DNA of 64,000 nucleotides from Anaerolineales bacterium. GTDB taxonomy: Bacteria > Chloroflexota > Anaerolineae > 4572-78 > J111. Position 1 is the stretch's first letter, and each line of letters starts with the position of its first letter. The position numbers and the translations under genes were made by a program. The notes beneath the pieces are model-generated. The model ran no database searches. It worked only from the letters and a program-made list of their open reading frames with translations, and had not been told where the DNA came from. The DNA lies in assembly GCA_015075185.1 (NCBI GenBank), contig JABTUW010000004.1, positions 1,208,761 to 1,272,760 on the forward strand, written 5' to 3'. Positions 33,498 through 42,038 of this stretch are shown piece by piece.

Positions 33498-35833
33498 TAG
33501 TAAGTATGCAAGTAACCCAAGGCCGAACTTTCTTCGGTGCTCATGACAACACGCAATAATTTATTTGGCTGAGCCTCAGCCACATTAATGACTTTTATAT
33601 AATCGGTATAGGAGCTATCGTGGGGCAAGAGGAGGGCCAGCTTGTTAGGCGCTTGGTTGATGAAAGCGTAATTAAATAAGATCCCAGGGGTATCGGGGTA
33701 AAGCGCCAAAGGGAAAATATTACTTTCAACCAAGTCCTGAAAAAAGTGGGTTCCATAGGAGAGTTCTGGGGTAATTCCATTGCGAGCTACGGCAATCTCA
33801 ATAAGCATTGAAGTGTTATAAATATCGGCGTAGGTTACCTTTACACCCAAATCAATGTTAGAACTGCCCCAACGGCCCGGCCCCATTAGAATAAATTTTT
33901 CTCCTTCGAGCCGCTTATTGAGTCGCCCCACGATCCGGGCCAGTTCCATCCGCGTACTGGTATCACTGATTTGACTATAAGCCAGGGGGTCTACATAAAC
34001 AATATATTTAATTTTATCCACAACACCGCTTGGCACCAGCCGACTCGCCGTAAAAATTTGGTCGACTAAGGGCACGTTCTGCGGCATGGCTATATTTTGG
34101 CCCCAACTCTGGCGGCTGAGAGGGCGACATTGCAGCAAAATGATTTTAAATTTGGGTTTGGGATAATCAGGAGTGAATTGCACGGCAAATTCAATGTCTA
34201 CAGGCCGTTCATAGTAGCGGTCCAACTTTTTGAGGATAGTTTTCATTAGCTTGACAAAATCGGTGTTTTTGAGCAGGTTTTCAAACGTGAGCACCATCTT
34301 TTCCGGGGGAACAGTCACCCCCAGTGAAAAAATAGGTTTAATAAAATCCCCCTCATCCACCGAGGCCAGATATTGAACTCCAGGGAAATCACTGGCCAGC
34401 ACATCGCTGACCGGAATGGTTTTAAATGCATTTTCTTCTAAATCAATCACGTCCATAAAACGTTGTGAATATTTGATAATATCAGCAGGTCCACTCACTG
34501 GCCGCAACTGCGGATGACTCAGGCCCACCATTCGCGGGTAATCCCGGTCCACCCGATCTACGGCCCGAGTTCCTAACCCTAAAACCATGCGCAAAAAACC
34601 ATCTTCCCGCTTCAGCTTCTTGTTCCAAATAAAAGGGTTGGAACTGTAACCCACCCCGGCAATATAAGGAAAAAAGTATCTACCATAACGCTCGCCCTGC
34701 ACCTTTTGGATGAGGATCGCCATACGCTCATCGTAGTCATCTAGCTCTTGAATTTGGCGATAGAACAGGGCATCAGGGCTGAGAACGCTGGCATAGATTT
34801 GGATGATGGCTTTGATAAGGGCGGTTAAATTCTCCTCCGGTGTGTCTTGGTTGGGCAGGAAAAAGCTGTCGTACTTACCGGCAAAGGCGCTGCCAAAGTT
34901 GTCCTCTAACAAACTGGATGAACGGACAATAATTGGCGCTTGCCCAATCTCGGCCAGGATTTCGCGCAGCCTTCCCGTTGCATCTTCGGGAAACCTGCTG
35001 ACCAAATAGGCAGTCCGAATGCGGGGATACTGTCGTTCGATTTCTTCGCGGGTCAGATACTTTTGGCTGATAGTCTGTTCAAGATTGTTGATCGTCTTGA
35101 AATCGTAATAAACATCACTGCCAATAAAATAAGTTTCAGGCAGGGCCAGATGATCCTTCAGGTCAATCAAATCATCCGGATCGGGCTGGCAAAGAATCTT
35201 GTAGGCCAGAATCATTCCTGCCGATTTGCCACCGATTTTGCCCCGCCCGATCTTGCGGCTCATTATTTCTTTCAAATCAAAAATGTTGATAAAGTTACGG
35301 GCAATACGCACAAAGGCTAACTGGTCACTGACCAGGCTTTTAAGCAACACCACGATGATTTCCCGCATGTGGTGCTTGACACTCTCAAACATCTCGGGGG
35401 GATAGCTAGCATACTTCTCGGCCTGTTCAAACAGCATGTACCAGGGCGCCAACTCTGGGTTGAAGGTGAGCACAACTTTTTTAGCCTGCCCCGTGCGATT
35501 CTCATTGACCGCCGCCAAAACAATTTCTTCGAAACGACTGAATGGCAAGTTGTAGGCAAAGTAAAAATCAGTCAAATTATCACGCACCCGGTCCAGCCGC
35601 TTCTGCCAAACTTCTTCGGTCTCCTGGATCAAGGGGTCGGTCAATCCTTCATGTCGCTGGGTGGCAATCGCTTTGCGTTCCACCTCGTCTTCCAGCATGG
35701 TTGGGGTAATAATACCTTTGACAAACAACTCCTGCCGCATCTGGGCACGTATTTTTTTGGCTAGAATGGGGTAGTTGCTCAGGGTGAGGGTTAAATCTAA
35801 AATTTTGGAAGGCGGTGTTGTGGGGATGGGCAT
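33497..35833 (-). CDS. PEP/pyruvate-binding domain protein (PPDK_N-like), no phosphohistidine domain seen
   Basis: A 778-residue cytoplasmic protein carrying the ATP-grasp nucleotide-binding domain of PEP synthase/pyruvate phosphate dikinase (about 195-560: GRGKIGGKSAGMILA, PIIVRSSSLLEDNFGSAFAGKYDSF, then a long segment ending near PVDIEFAVQF and LQCRPLS). The N-terminal 195 residues are helical and not recognised. The C-terminal 200 residues (GPGRWGSSNIDLGVKVTYAD) do not look like the swivelling phospho-His domain or the PEP-binding TIM barrel of PEP synthase. It is therefore probably not a complete PEP synthase and may phosphorylate another acceptor. Family members of this layout are uncharacterised. 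Confidence 0.75.
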   Translation of the reverse strand: MPIPTTPPSKILDLTLTLSNYPILAKKIRAQMRQELFVKGIITPTMLEDEVERKAIATQRHEGLTDPLIQETEEVWQKRLDRVRDNLTDFYFAYNLPFSRFEEIVLAAVNENRTGQAKKVVLTFNPELAPWYMLFEQAEKYASYPPEMFESVKHHMREIIVVLLKSLVSDQLAFVRIARNFINIFDLKEIMSRKIGRGKIGGKSAGMILAYKILCQPDPDDLIDLKDHLALPETYFIGSDVYYDFKTINNLEQTISQKYLTREEIERQYPRIRTAYLVSRFPEDATGRLREILAEIGQAPIIVRSSSLLEDNFGSAFAGKYDSFFLPNQDTPEENLTALIKAIIQIYASVLSPDALFYRQIQELDDYDERMAILIQKVQGERYGRYFFPYIAGVGYSSNPFIWNKKLKREDGFLRMVLGLGTRAVDRVDRDYPRMVGLSHPQLRPVSGPADIIKYSQRFMDVIDLEENAFKTIPVSDVLASDFPGVQYLASVDEGDFIKPIFSLGVTVPPEKMVLTFENLLKNTDFVKLMKTILKKLDRYYERPVDIEFAVQFTPDYPKPKFKIILLQCRPLSRQSWGQNIAMPQNVPLVDQIFTASRLVPSGVVDKIKYIVYVDPLAYSQISDTSTRMELARIVGRLNKRLEGEKFILMGPGRWGSSNIDLGVKVTYADIYNTSMLIEIAVARNGITPELSYGTHFFQDLVESNIFPLALYPDTPGILFNYAFINQAPNKLALLLPHDSSYTDYIKVINVAEAQPNKLLRVVMSTEESSALGYLHTY

Positions 35834-35916
35834 CGCTCAAAATACCTCTTTATCTTTCTCATTCCACCTAATCATAGCCGGATATGTGTCCAAGTCAATC
35901 CATCCATTTGGCCAAA

Positions 35917-35950
35917 TAAAAAAACCCGGTATCACTCCGGGCTTTTTTTT
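35917..35950. terminator. Rho-independent terminator (works on both strands)
   Basis: An A-run, CCCGG, 7-nt loop (TATCACT), CCGGG and an 8-T run (35918-35950). On the minus strand it ends the FmdB-type gene, reading the same stem into a T-run from the opposite arm. Confidence 0.85.
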
Positions 35951-35967
35951 CAGCAACGTAAAGTAAA

Positions 35968-36267
35968 TTATGCTTCGGCTTTGGCTGGGCTGCTCTCAGA
36001 TTTTGTTTCGGTTTTACTTTCTGATTTTGACTCAGAGCCACCATCTGACTTGTCACTTTTGGACGAGGCACCGTTGATACTGCTTTTACTGGCTTTACTA
36101 TCATTAATATAAAACCCGCTGCCCTTAAAAACAATCGCCGGAGCAGCCAGTAAGCGGCGTGTTTCCACATGACCATTGGGACAATTAGCCTTAGGCTCAT
36201 CACTAAAACTCTGCCGTTTTTCAAAGGTCGTACCACAGGTTAGGCATTCATATTCATAGATCGGCAT
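35968..36267 (-). CDS. FmdB-type zinc-ribbon protein
   Basis: A 99-residue protein. The N-terminal 45 residues form the FmdB/CxxC zinc ribbon: MPIYEYECLTCGTTFEK and CPNGH supply the metal ligands (the last pair is Cys...His rather than CxxC). The C-terminal half is a low-complexity Ser/Lys/Glu-rich tail. Members are thought to be regulatory, but the function is unproven. A perfect 7-2-7 palindrome (TTGCATT TG AATGCAA, 36344-36359) lies about 77 bp upstream and could be an operator. Confidence 0.85.
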   Translation of the reverse strand: MPIYEYECLTCGTTFEKRQSFSDEPKANCPNGHVETRRLLAAPAIVFKGSGFYINDSKASKSSINGASSKSDKSDGGSESKSESKTETKSESSPAKAEA

Positions 36268-36343
36268 GATGAACTCCCTGAACTCATTGAAGCTAAATCA
36301 CAAGCTCTTATTACGCACAGATTATACCCGATTATTGTTAGAA

Positions 36344-36359
36344 TTGCATTTGAATGCAA
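36344..36359. promoter_or_regulatory. Possible operator palindrome upstream of the FmdB-type gene
   Basis: Perfect inverted repeat TTGCATT-TG-AATGCAA. It has no T-run, so it is not a terminator, and it sits in the upstream region of the minus-strand gene at 35968-36267. No other feature was seen in this 210-bp gap. Confidence 0.3.
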
Positions 36360-36479
36360 ACACTTTTGGTCGGGCTTCTGTTAGCCATTTCCACCTTCTA
36401 CCAGAATCGCCTTAAAAATATAAACGTTTTTCCCCGAAATAGCAACTTGGACAGATAGCTTTTTCAATAGAGTAAACCT

Positions 36480-36842
36480 TTACAAATACCGCACTTCTCG
36501 CTGTCCCTGGGAGTCCTTCTTTACTTCTACCTTAGAAGGTAAATTATCAAGCAAAAATTTTTCTTTAAGGAAGTGTTGTAAGGGCTGTTGGTAGTTCTTC
36601 AGATCCAATTCAAGAGGACGATTTGTATGGTCATAAAGCGTACATTTGTCTATTGTGACCATCGCTACAGGGCCGAGCATTTCGCTCAGATAAGTGGCCA
36701 ATCCAACTCTGGCAATATACTCGCCAATCAACTTATTAAGCGCACCAATCAAAGGGTGAGTAACCGGAAATCTCGCTTGCAGGCAATGTGCTCTGGTTTT
36801 CAGTAAATCTCTAATCTGACTGGCACTAAATTTTGTGGACAT
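36480..36842 (-). CDS. Conserved-looking protein of unknown function
   Basis: A 120-residue soluble protein that I do not recognise. It is mostly helical at the N-terminus (ASQIRDLLKTRAHCLQARFP, PLIGALNKLIGEYIARVG) with a beta-rich second half (GPVAMVTIDKCTLYDHT) and a Lys/Asp-rich C-terminus. The ATG at 36842 is favoured over one 24 bp upstream because AGGAG lies 6 bp before it. It is monocistronic, with about 210 bp free downstream and 300 bp upstream. Confidence 0.55.
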   Translation of the reverse strand: MSTKFSASQIRDLLKTRAHCLQARFPVTHPLIGALNKLIGEYIARVGLATYLSEMLGPVAMVTIDKCTLYDHTNRPLELDLKNYQQPLQHFLKEKFLLDNLPSKVEVKKDSQGQREVRYL

Positions 36843-37071
36843 CTCAGCTCCTGTGTTGAAATACAAAAGGCAGAAACAATCGTCTAAATTCTTGTTAATT
36901 TAAGGTGCAACGAAGTTACTTCGTAATTACTACCATAGAGAACGAAATGATCCTAGTCCGTGTTATATGGAACAGCTCCACTTGCCGAAATCTTCACGGA
37001 AACTTTACGGCGTAACTCCGAGTGCAGAAAAGGATCAAGACGCCTAAAACCATACCTAATAGTTGGCTCCT

Positions 37072-37103
37072 GAAATAAAAACGGCTGGTCAATTGACCAG
37101 CCG
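37072..37103 (-). terminator. Rho-independent terminator of the nrnA-type gene
   Basis: A perfect 22-bp palindrome, CGGCTGGTCAA/TTGACCAGCCG (37082-37103), followed on the minus strand by TTTTTATTT. It sits 45 bp past the stop of the DHH phosphoesterase gene. The remaining sequence from 36843 to 37071 shows nothing recognisable. Confidence 0.85.
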
Positions 37104-37147
37104 ATAGATGGTTAGAATTTTTTGTTATAAGCGCCAAAGTAAATCCT

Positions 37148-38134
37148 TTAGCGAGGCGTTTCCAGCAGCCGTTTGGCCTTCTCCACCACATTGGCCAATA
37201 TCTCATCCAATTGTCCGGTCACGGTCGCGCCTGCGGCTGAAGGGTGTCCCCCTCCCCCATAGGCCAAGGCTAACTGATTTATCTCAATACTGCCGTCGCT
37301 GCGCAGGCTAATTTTTACTTTACTTTTGGAGGTTTGCAGGCAAAAAATCACAATTCTTACCCCACCAATTTCTTGTCCCAGGCTGGCAAAACCATCCAAC
37401 TCCGAGGTTTTCACTCCATAACTTTTGAGGGTGGCTTGGTCCAGACCATAATAAGCAATCTGACCGTTGGCTACCACTTTAATCGAGTCGAGGACATGTC
37501 CTTTAAGCCGGACGCGCTGCCGGGGATACTGCTCGTAAAGTTGGCGGTAAATGGAATAGGGCAGCGCTCCTGCCCGGAGTAATTCGGCGGTAATCAAATG
37601 AGTCCGGGGACTGGTTTTAGGAAAACGGAAATTACCCGTATCCGTCACAATAGCCGCATATAACGCCTGGGCCATTGTTGCCGATAGACCCCCTTGCATG
37701 GCCGTCACCAACTCGTAAACCAGCTCACCCGTGGCCGCAGCGTCGGGGTCAACAACCGTGACATCCACAAAATTGGTTGCGTCGGGATGGTGATCAATAC
37801 AAAGCTTGACTGCGCCAGCCTGAGCCAGGGCGTCGCCAACCCGCCCCATCCGCTTCCAGCCGCCCGATGCATCCAGGACAATAATAACTTCAGCTTTTTT
37901 AATAAGAGCTGCATGTTTGGTTGGCGCATATTTCTTAATCGCTCCCGTGGGGTCCAGAAAGCGGAAGGCATTTGGCACGGGGTCACTATTCATAATCGTG
38001 ACCTTTTTGCCTAAACGATCCAAATGCTCGGCCAGAGCCAACTCCGAACCGAGCGCGTCACAATCGGGATTCAGATGAGAGGTAATTAAAAAATTGTTAT
38101 TCTGTTTGAGGATGGGAATAATTATCTGCCACAA
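37148..38134 (-). CDS. nrnA: DHH/DHHA1 phosphoesterase, NrnA-type nanoRNase/pAp phosphatase
   Basis: A 328-residue DHH-family enzyme expected to degrade short oligoribonucleotides and to dephosphorylate pAp. Motif I is TSHLNPDCDALGS (most members have PDGD), motif II an Asp in IIVLDASG, motif III IDHHPDATNF, and the C-terminal DHHA1 domain has GGGGHPSAAGATV. The length fits NrnA. The start appears to be TTG, with TAGGT just upstream. It is preceded by the FGE-domain gene on the same strand 45 bp away. Confidence 0.9.
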   Translation of the reverse strand: MWQIIIPILKQNNNFLITSHLNPDCDALGSELALAEHLDRLGKKVTIMNSDPVPNAFRFLDPTGAIKKYAPTKHAALIKKAEVIIVLDASGGWKRMGRVGDALAQAGAVKLCIDHHPDATNFVDVTVVDPDAAATGELVYELVTAMQGGLSATMAQALYAAIVTDTGNFRFPKTSPRTHLITAELLRAGALPYSIYRQLYEQYPRQRVRLKGHVLDSIKVVANGQIAYYGLDQATLKSYGVKTSELDGFASLGQEIGGVRIVIFCLQTSKSKVKISLRSDGSIEINQLALAYGGGGHPSAAGATVTGQLDEILANVVEKAKRLLETPR

Positions 38135-38179
38135 AGTGACCTAAATTGTGCCTTAATCTCGATTTTTTAGCAACCTCAA

Positions 38180-39322
38180 TTACGGTTTATCCTTCGCACA
38201 GCGAAAGCCAACGGTCGGATAACCATACTCGGCTGCCTGGTTCCCTCGATTGGCGGTGCGCGCTTGCTCCAGAGAGTCGGCAAAGGAGCCGCCCCGGACA
38301 ACCCGCCCGGTCCCCTCACCCCGCCGGTTGGTCGGACCAATCGGGTTGGTTTCGTCAGCTACACTGTAGTAGTCAACTTTATACCAATCAAAGACCCACT
38401 CGCCGACATTGCCTCCCATATCCAGCAGGCCCAGGGGCGACTGATCTCCAACTGTGCTGCCCACTGCCACTGCCTTCCCCGCCGAGGTATCTCCCCCATT
38501 GACCGGCCCTTGGGGTGACTCATTGCCCCACGGCCACAACAGCTTAGCCTGGCGCGCCGCATCCCAGCCGGCCGCCAGTTCCCACTCCGCTTCGGTGGGT
38601 AAACGCTTGCCCCGCCAGGCGCAGTAATGACTCGCTTCCAGCCAGGGGACATTCACTACGGGATAGTTATCAAAGGCCGGGTTGTTGAGGTAATGAGGCT
38701 CACCGCCACTGGCATCAGCGGTGGGCGCAGTGCACGCCCCGGCTTCAACGCACTGCCAGTACCGGCCAACCGATACCTCCGTTCGATCCAGCTCAAAAGC
38801 AGGCAGCGTAACCACGTGCGCGGGCCGTTCATCCTCTTCACCCAGACCGGCGGGACTACCCATCGTAAAGGTGGTCGCCGGTATCGCTACCGTTTCTTCG
38901 GCAATGGGTGTGACGGCTGTTATGGCAAATTCGCCTGGCTCCGGGGTAGTTTCATGGGCATTAATTTGCCAGACCAAAATATCCAGGGGGCGCAAGGCCC
39001 AGCCATGCCGGTCGTCCCACAACTGCACCTCCAACCAACGCCAATCCCGGCTCCGTCCGCTAATCTTGATCACCCGCCCTTCGCCAAAGCGAGCCAGCAA
39101 AGGGGCCGTCTCATCCGGGGCGGCCCGTACCAACAGCACCTGCCGGTCCGGAACGGTTAATTGAGATGAGGCCCGCGAGCGGATATAAAAAAAGGCCGCA
39201 CCCAGGATGGCCGCCACCAGCAGCGGAATAACAAAACAGCCTATCATCATTTGGGTGGCCGGCCGCTCGGCCGGAGCGCGGCTTGGACGGGGTTGGGTTT
39301 GTGATTGGGAAGGTAAATTCAT
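38180..39322 (-). CDS. Membrane-anchored FGE-sulfatase (SUMF1) domain protein with SH3-like domain
   Basis: A 380-residue protein. A Pro/Arg-rich cytoplasmic N-terminus leads to one transmembrane helix (about 27-47), then an SH3-like module (60-115, ending DRHGWALRPLDIL), a linker, and a formylglycine-generating-enzyme-like domain (150-378: FTMGSPAGLGEEDERP, RLPTEAEWELAA, DMGGNVGEWVFDW, RVVRGGSF, GFRCAKD). Most bacterial members are not true FGEs but C-type-lectin-fold proteins of varied use. The domain faces outward. The ATG at 39322 is preferred to a TTG 12 bp upstream, with no strong ribosome site for either. It is the last gene after the cbb3 locus and may be unrelated to it. Confidence 0.85.
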   Translation of the reverse strand: MNLPSQSQTQPRPSRAPAERPATQMMIGCFVIPLLVAAILGAAFFYIRSRASSQLTVPDRQVLLVRAAPDETAPLLARFGEGRVIKISGRSRDWRWLEVQLWDDRHGWALRPLDILVWQINAHETTPEPGEFAITAVTPIAEETVAIPATTFTMGSPAGLGEEDERPAHVVTLPAFELDRTEVSVGRYWQCVEAGACTAPTADASGGEPHYLNNPAFDNYPVVNVPWLEASHYCAWRGKRLPTEAEWELAAGWDAARQAKLLWPWGNESPQGPVNGGDTSAGKAVAVGSTVGDQSPLGLLDMGGNVGEWVFDWYKVDYYSVADETNPIGPTNRRGEGTGRVVRGGSFADSLEQARTANRGNQAAEYGYPTVGFRCAKDKP

Positions 39323-39374
39323 CGGTTTGTTCAAGCGGGACAGGTCGCAAACAATTCACTTAGCTGCTACCCTG

Positions 39375-40268
39375 CTACTTGGCCCCCTGTTTTGCTTCGA
39401 GCGGCAGCAAGGGGATGATGCCCTCGGCCGTGTTCCAACGCAGGGGCGGCGGCAGATTTTCTAACTCCATGCGCACCTGACACACGTCAATGCAATCGCC
39501 GCACAGAATGCACTGTCCAAAGCCGCCGTTCATGGAATCCTTAAAATCCATTTCGCGGGGAGAAAGATCCATCGGGCAGACCTGGGTGCAGAGGCCGCAG
39601 TCCACGCAGGCTCGATTGGAGTCAAACGTGATGCGCAGCGAATTTTTCTGGGTGACGACCGTCAGGTACATGCCAAAGGGGCAGATGCTTTCGCAAAATT
39701 TGAAGCCCATTTGGTGTAAGATCACAAAACCAATCAGCGCCAGCAGGCCAAAAGCGCCCCAAACCCAGCCAAAGTAAGGATGCTCGGGCCGGAACAAGGT
39801 TCCCAGGTCAATCATCCAATTCATAACCACCAGCGTGGCGGTTATAGCAAAGAGCAGATTGGCCGCTGCCAGAATCAGTGCCCGCTGTTTGTGGCGGCGC
39901 AGGAAGTGATTGATAATCATTCCCAGGCGGTTGAGCAGACCCCAGGGGCAAATCCAGCCGCACAGCAGCCGGCCAATCAGGTAATTCTCAAAGAAGTTAA
40001 CGAAATAGGTTCCCAACCACAAGATGACGACTGCTTGTAAGGCAACCGTCAGCGAGACCTGGTAGCCCAGGAGCCAGTATTGGCCGTTGGTCAAATCGAG
40101 TTTGAGCCAGCGCAGTTCCGGCGCCAGCATAAAGGAGATGACCACCAGCGCCTGCACCAGCCAGCGATACTTGGTGTACAGCGTCACCGGTTTCCAATGG
40201 GCCAGGCGCACTTTTGGCAGCCTGGTTTCTCTAAAGGTTGGGTAATCAAAAAAAGCGGGTTTGGCCAT
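39375..40268 (-). CDS. CcoG/NapH-type membrane ferredoxin
   Basis: A 297-residue polyferredoxin. Four to five transmembrane helices (about 35-180) carry the two CxxxCP motifs of the NapH/CcoG group (LCGWICPWGLLNRLG and FCESICPFGMYL). Two 4Fe-4S sites follow (CVDCGLCTQVCPMDLS and CILCGDCIDVCQVRME). CcoG reduces Cu(II) during cbb3 oxidase assembly, and the position at the end of a cbb3 gene cluster supports that role. The ATG at 40268 has GAGG 10 bp upstream and is preferred over the TTG at 40274. Confidence 0.88.
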   Translation of the reverse strand: MAKPAFFDYPTFRETRLPKVRLAHWKPVTLYTKYRWLVQALVVISFMLAPELRWLKLDLTNGQYWLLGYQVSLTVALQAVVILWLGTYFVNFFENYLIGRLLCGWICPWGLLNRLGMIINHFLRRHKQRALILAAANLLFAITATLVVMNWMIDLGTLFRPEHPYFGWVWGAFGLLALIGFVILHQMGFKFCESICPFGMYLTVVTQKNSLRITFDSNRACVDCGLCTQVCPMDLSPREMDFKDSMNGGFGQCILCGDCIDVCQVRMELENLPPPLRWNTAEGIIPLLPLEAKQGAK

Positions 40269-40342
40269 GCTCAAATTTCCTCATCAAACTGAACTGGCTT
40301 TGATGATCCATTAGCTGGGGAGCCAGGGACAAGTGGGGAATA

Positions 40343-40474
40343 TCACCCACTTGGTGGCCCGGCCATGATGGCGGTGATGGTCAAAATAGTGATGATAACG
40401 ATGGCCAGCGCCACCACAATGACCATCAGTGTGGCTATGCTGTTGGTACCGTCCCGGTCTTCGGGGTTGGGCAT
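40343..40474 (-). CDS. Putative 43-residue single-pass membrane protein in the cbb3 locus
   Basis: A small open frame that a length cut-off would miss. It has a polar N-terminus (MPNPEDRDGTNS), one long hydrophobic helix (ATLMVIVVALAIVIITILTI) and a short PPSG tail. Its ATG lies inside the end of the preceding gene (40-bp overlap), which suggests translational coupling. cbb3 loci often carry tiny single-helix subunits (CcoQ, CcoM, CcoS-like), but no specific match can be claimed. Confidence 0.5.
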   Translation of the reverse strand: MPNPEDRDGTNSIATLMVIVVALAIVIITILTITAIMAGPPSG

Positions 40475-41166
40475 GCTTCACTCTCCACTGCGGGCGGGTT
40501 AATCCTGGCCTGGCGCAAGCGCACCATCAGCAGAATCAGGCCCAACAGGGTCAACAACCCCAGGCCGTTTCTCACCCAGCCGACTTTTTGAAAAGCCTCT
40601 TGCCACTCAGCCATCAGGCCAGACTTATTAGCTCCGGTAATGCCGGTGACTTCGAACAAGGTCGTCGTGGCCGGCTGCCACTCCCCCTGCACGGTGACGG
40701 TATCGCCGGCGCGAAAGCCGGTCAGTCTATCTTCACCGCTGCTGACAGTGTGAAGCTCATGCTGGATAATCCGCTCGCGGGTGAGGCTGGGCCTGATCTT
40801 GATCAGGCCGTCCGGCAATTGCAGACTAAATTCGGAAAAAACCAGGCTGAACTCCTCGCCAAAACGAACTTCACGACCTTGGGCGGGACGCTGCTGAAAG
40901 ATCAACAACCCAGAACCGGCGGCGCTCATTAACGGCGCGGCAATCTGGCCGCGCAGCATCACCACCCGGCCTGCCGGAATAGAGGCCAGGTCAGCCAGCC
41001 GGGTCACTTCAGGGATATTTTGGTACGTTTCAAATTGACTTTTCACCTGGCTGTAAGCCATCTGGCTGCCCAAAAAGAAAACCAGCATCACCGGCATAGA
41101 GAAGATCAACAGGCCAGTCACCCAATTCGTTTTGCCCACTAACTTAAACATATCGCTACTCTTCAT
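40435..41166 (-). CDS. Two-helix membrane protein with GIDE-like middle domain
   Basis: A 243-residue protein. A transmembrane helix at about 17-38 and another near 200-220 flank a beta-rich domain (VVMLRGQIAAPL, LLIFQQRPAQGREVRFGEE, GDTVTVQGEWQP) that resembles the GIDE-type domain of bacterial relatives of mitochondrial MUL1, without a RING. The function is unknown. It overlaps the stop of the preceding 102-residue protein and the start of the 43-residue protein, so all three appear coupled in the cbb3 operon. Alternative in-frame starts lie at 41151 and 41184. Confidence 0.6.
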   Translation of the reverse strand: MKSSDMFKLVGKTNWVTGLLIFSMPVMLVFFLGSQMAYSQVKSQFETYQNIPEVTRLADLASIPAGRVVMLRGQIAAPLMSAAGSGLLIFQQRPAQGREVRFGEEFSLVFSEFSLQLPDGLIKIRPSLTRERIIQHELHTVSSGEDRLTGFRAGDTVTVQGEWQPATTTLFEVTGITGANKSGLMAEWQEAFQKVGWVRNGLGLLTLLGLILLMVRLRQARINPPAVESEACPTPKTGTVPTA

Positions 41167-41464
41167 CACTCCCATCCGGCGCAACCGGCGCGCGGCTAAA
41201 GATGTAAATCAGCCAGCCCATTCCTAATATCCCCACCAGCGCCACCAGGCCCATCAAACCGGCCACCCACAGCGGGACGCCACCCAGCACCTCGGCCAGG
41301 GGCGTGACCAGCGCCACATTCGTCACGTTGCGGATGGTTGAGTAACTCAGCAGGGCGGTCAGGGCGATGATAACCGGCAGAAGCTCGATCAAGGTTTTCA
41401 ACGGCCATCTGGGACGAGGTTTATCGGTTTCGGCCTGCGACACACCCGGATTATTCGTATTCAT
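41156..41464 (-). CDS. Small two-helix membrane protein of the cbb3 locus
   Basis: A 102-residue protein: a basic N-terminus, transmembrane helix one (IELLPVIIALTALLSY), a short loop, helix two (LWVAGLMGLVALVGILGMGWLIYIF) and an acidic tail. No family recognised. It overlaps its upstream neighbour (41451-42026) by 14 bp and its downstream neighbour by 11 bp, which ties it to the operon. Confidence 0.65.
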   Translation of the reverse strand: MNTNNPGVSQAETDKPRPRWPLKTLIELLPVIIALTALLSYSTIRNVTNVALVTPLAEVLGGVPLWVAGLMGLVALVGILGMGWLIYIFSRAPVAPDGSDEE

Positions 41465-42026
41465 AACCCCAATTCTCCGTCTCGGTCTTGGAGAAATCCG
41501 TTTTTGACCAGGCCAACCACATCCACACCAGCCAGATGACCATGACCGGGATCATGACCACCGTCGAGAGGCTAATCAACCAGATCAGGCCGGAGTTAAA
41601 TTCCGGATTGACCGCAAAGATCTGGGGAATCACGCCATCGGCAAAATTCTGCTTGGTGAAAAGGCTGATGGCGATTAAGGCCGGCATGGTGAACATGCCA
41701 ATCACTCCCCAGACAATAATCTGCCGGGTTGACAGGCCGGTCGGGCGCTGCTGTCCCTGGGGATCAACGACGCAGGCCCCGCCTTTGGCCGGCTGCGGGC
41801 CCCGCACCACCCAGATCATAAAAGCCAGCACAAAGTAAAAAGAGAAAGCGACAGCCAGCACCGTTTCAATTGAGTTGTAATGAAGCGAAATAAAGCTACC
41901 GACCACCGTTCCGGCGGTCAGGCTGGCCACCGCTCCCATCGTCAGGGGCAGGTGGCAGGGACAAAAAATGAGGGCCGAAATCGGCCAAAAGTTTTGTTTC
42001 AAAGCTGACCAGAATTTATTCATCAT
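41451..42026 (-). CDS. Membrane protein with MerE-like CPCHLP domain
   Basis: A 191-residue protein. Residues 12-70 closely resemble the small mercury transporter MerE: FCPCHLPLTMGAVASLTAGT followed by a second helix. MerE itself is only about 80 residues. Here two more transmembrane helices follow (about 105-125 and 150-172) with a CxxxP loop between (GGACVVDPQGQ). The CPC pair on a transmembrane helix suggests passage of a soft metal, and in this setting, 12 bp after a copper ATPase and within a cbb3 locus, copper is more likely than mercury. That is inference. Confidence 0.7.
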   Translation of the reverse strand: MMNKFWSALKQNFWPISALIFCPCHLPLTMGAVASLTAGTVVGSFISLHYNSIETVLAVAFSFYFVLAFMIWVVRGPQPAKGGACVVDPQGQQRPTGLSTRQIIVWGVIGMFTMPALIAISLFTKQNFADGVIPQIFAVNPEFNSGLIWLISLSTVVMIPVMVIWLVWMWLAWSKTDFSKTETENWGYEYE

Positions 42027-42038
42027 CCAACCTCCATG

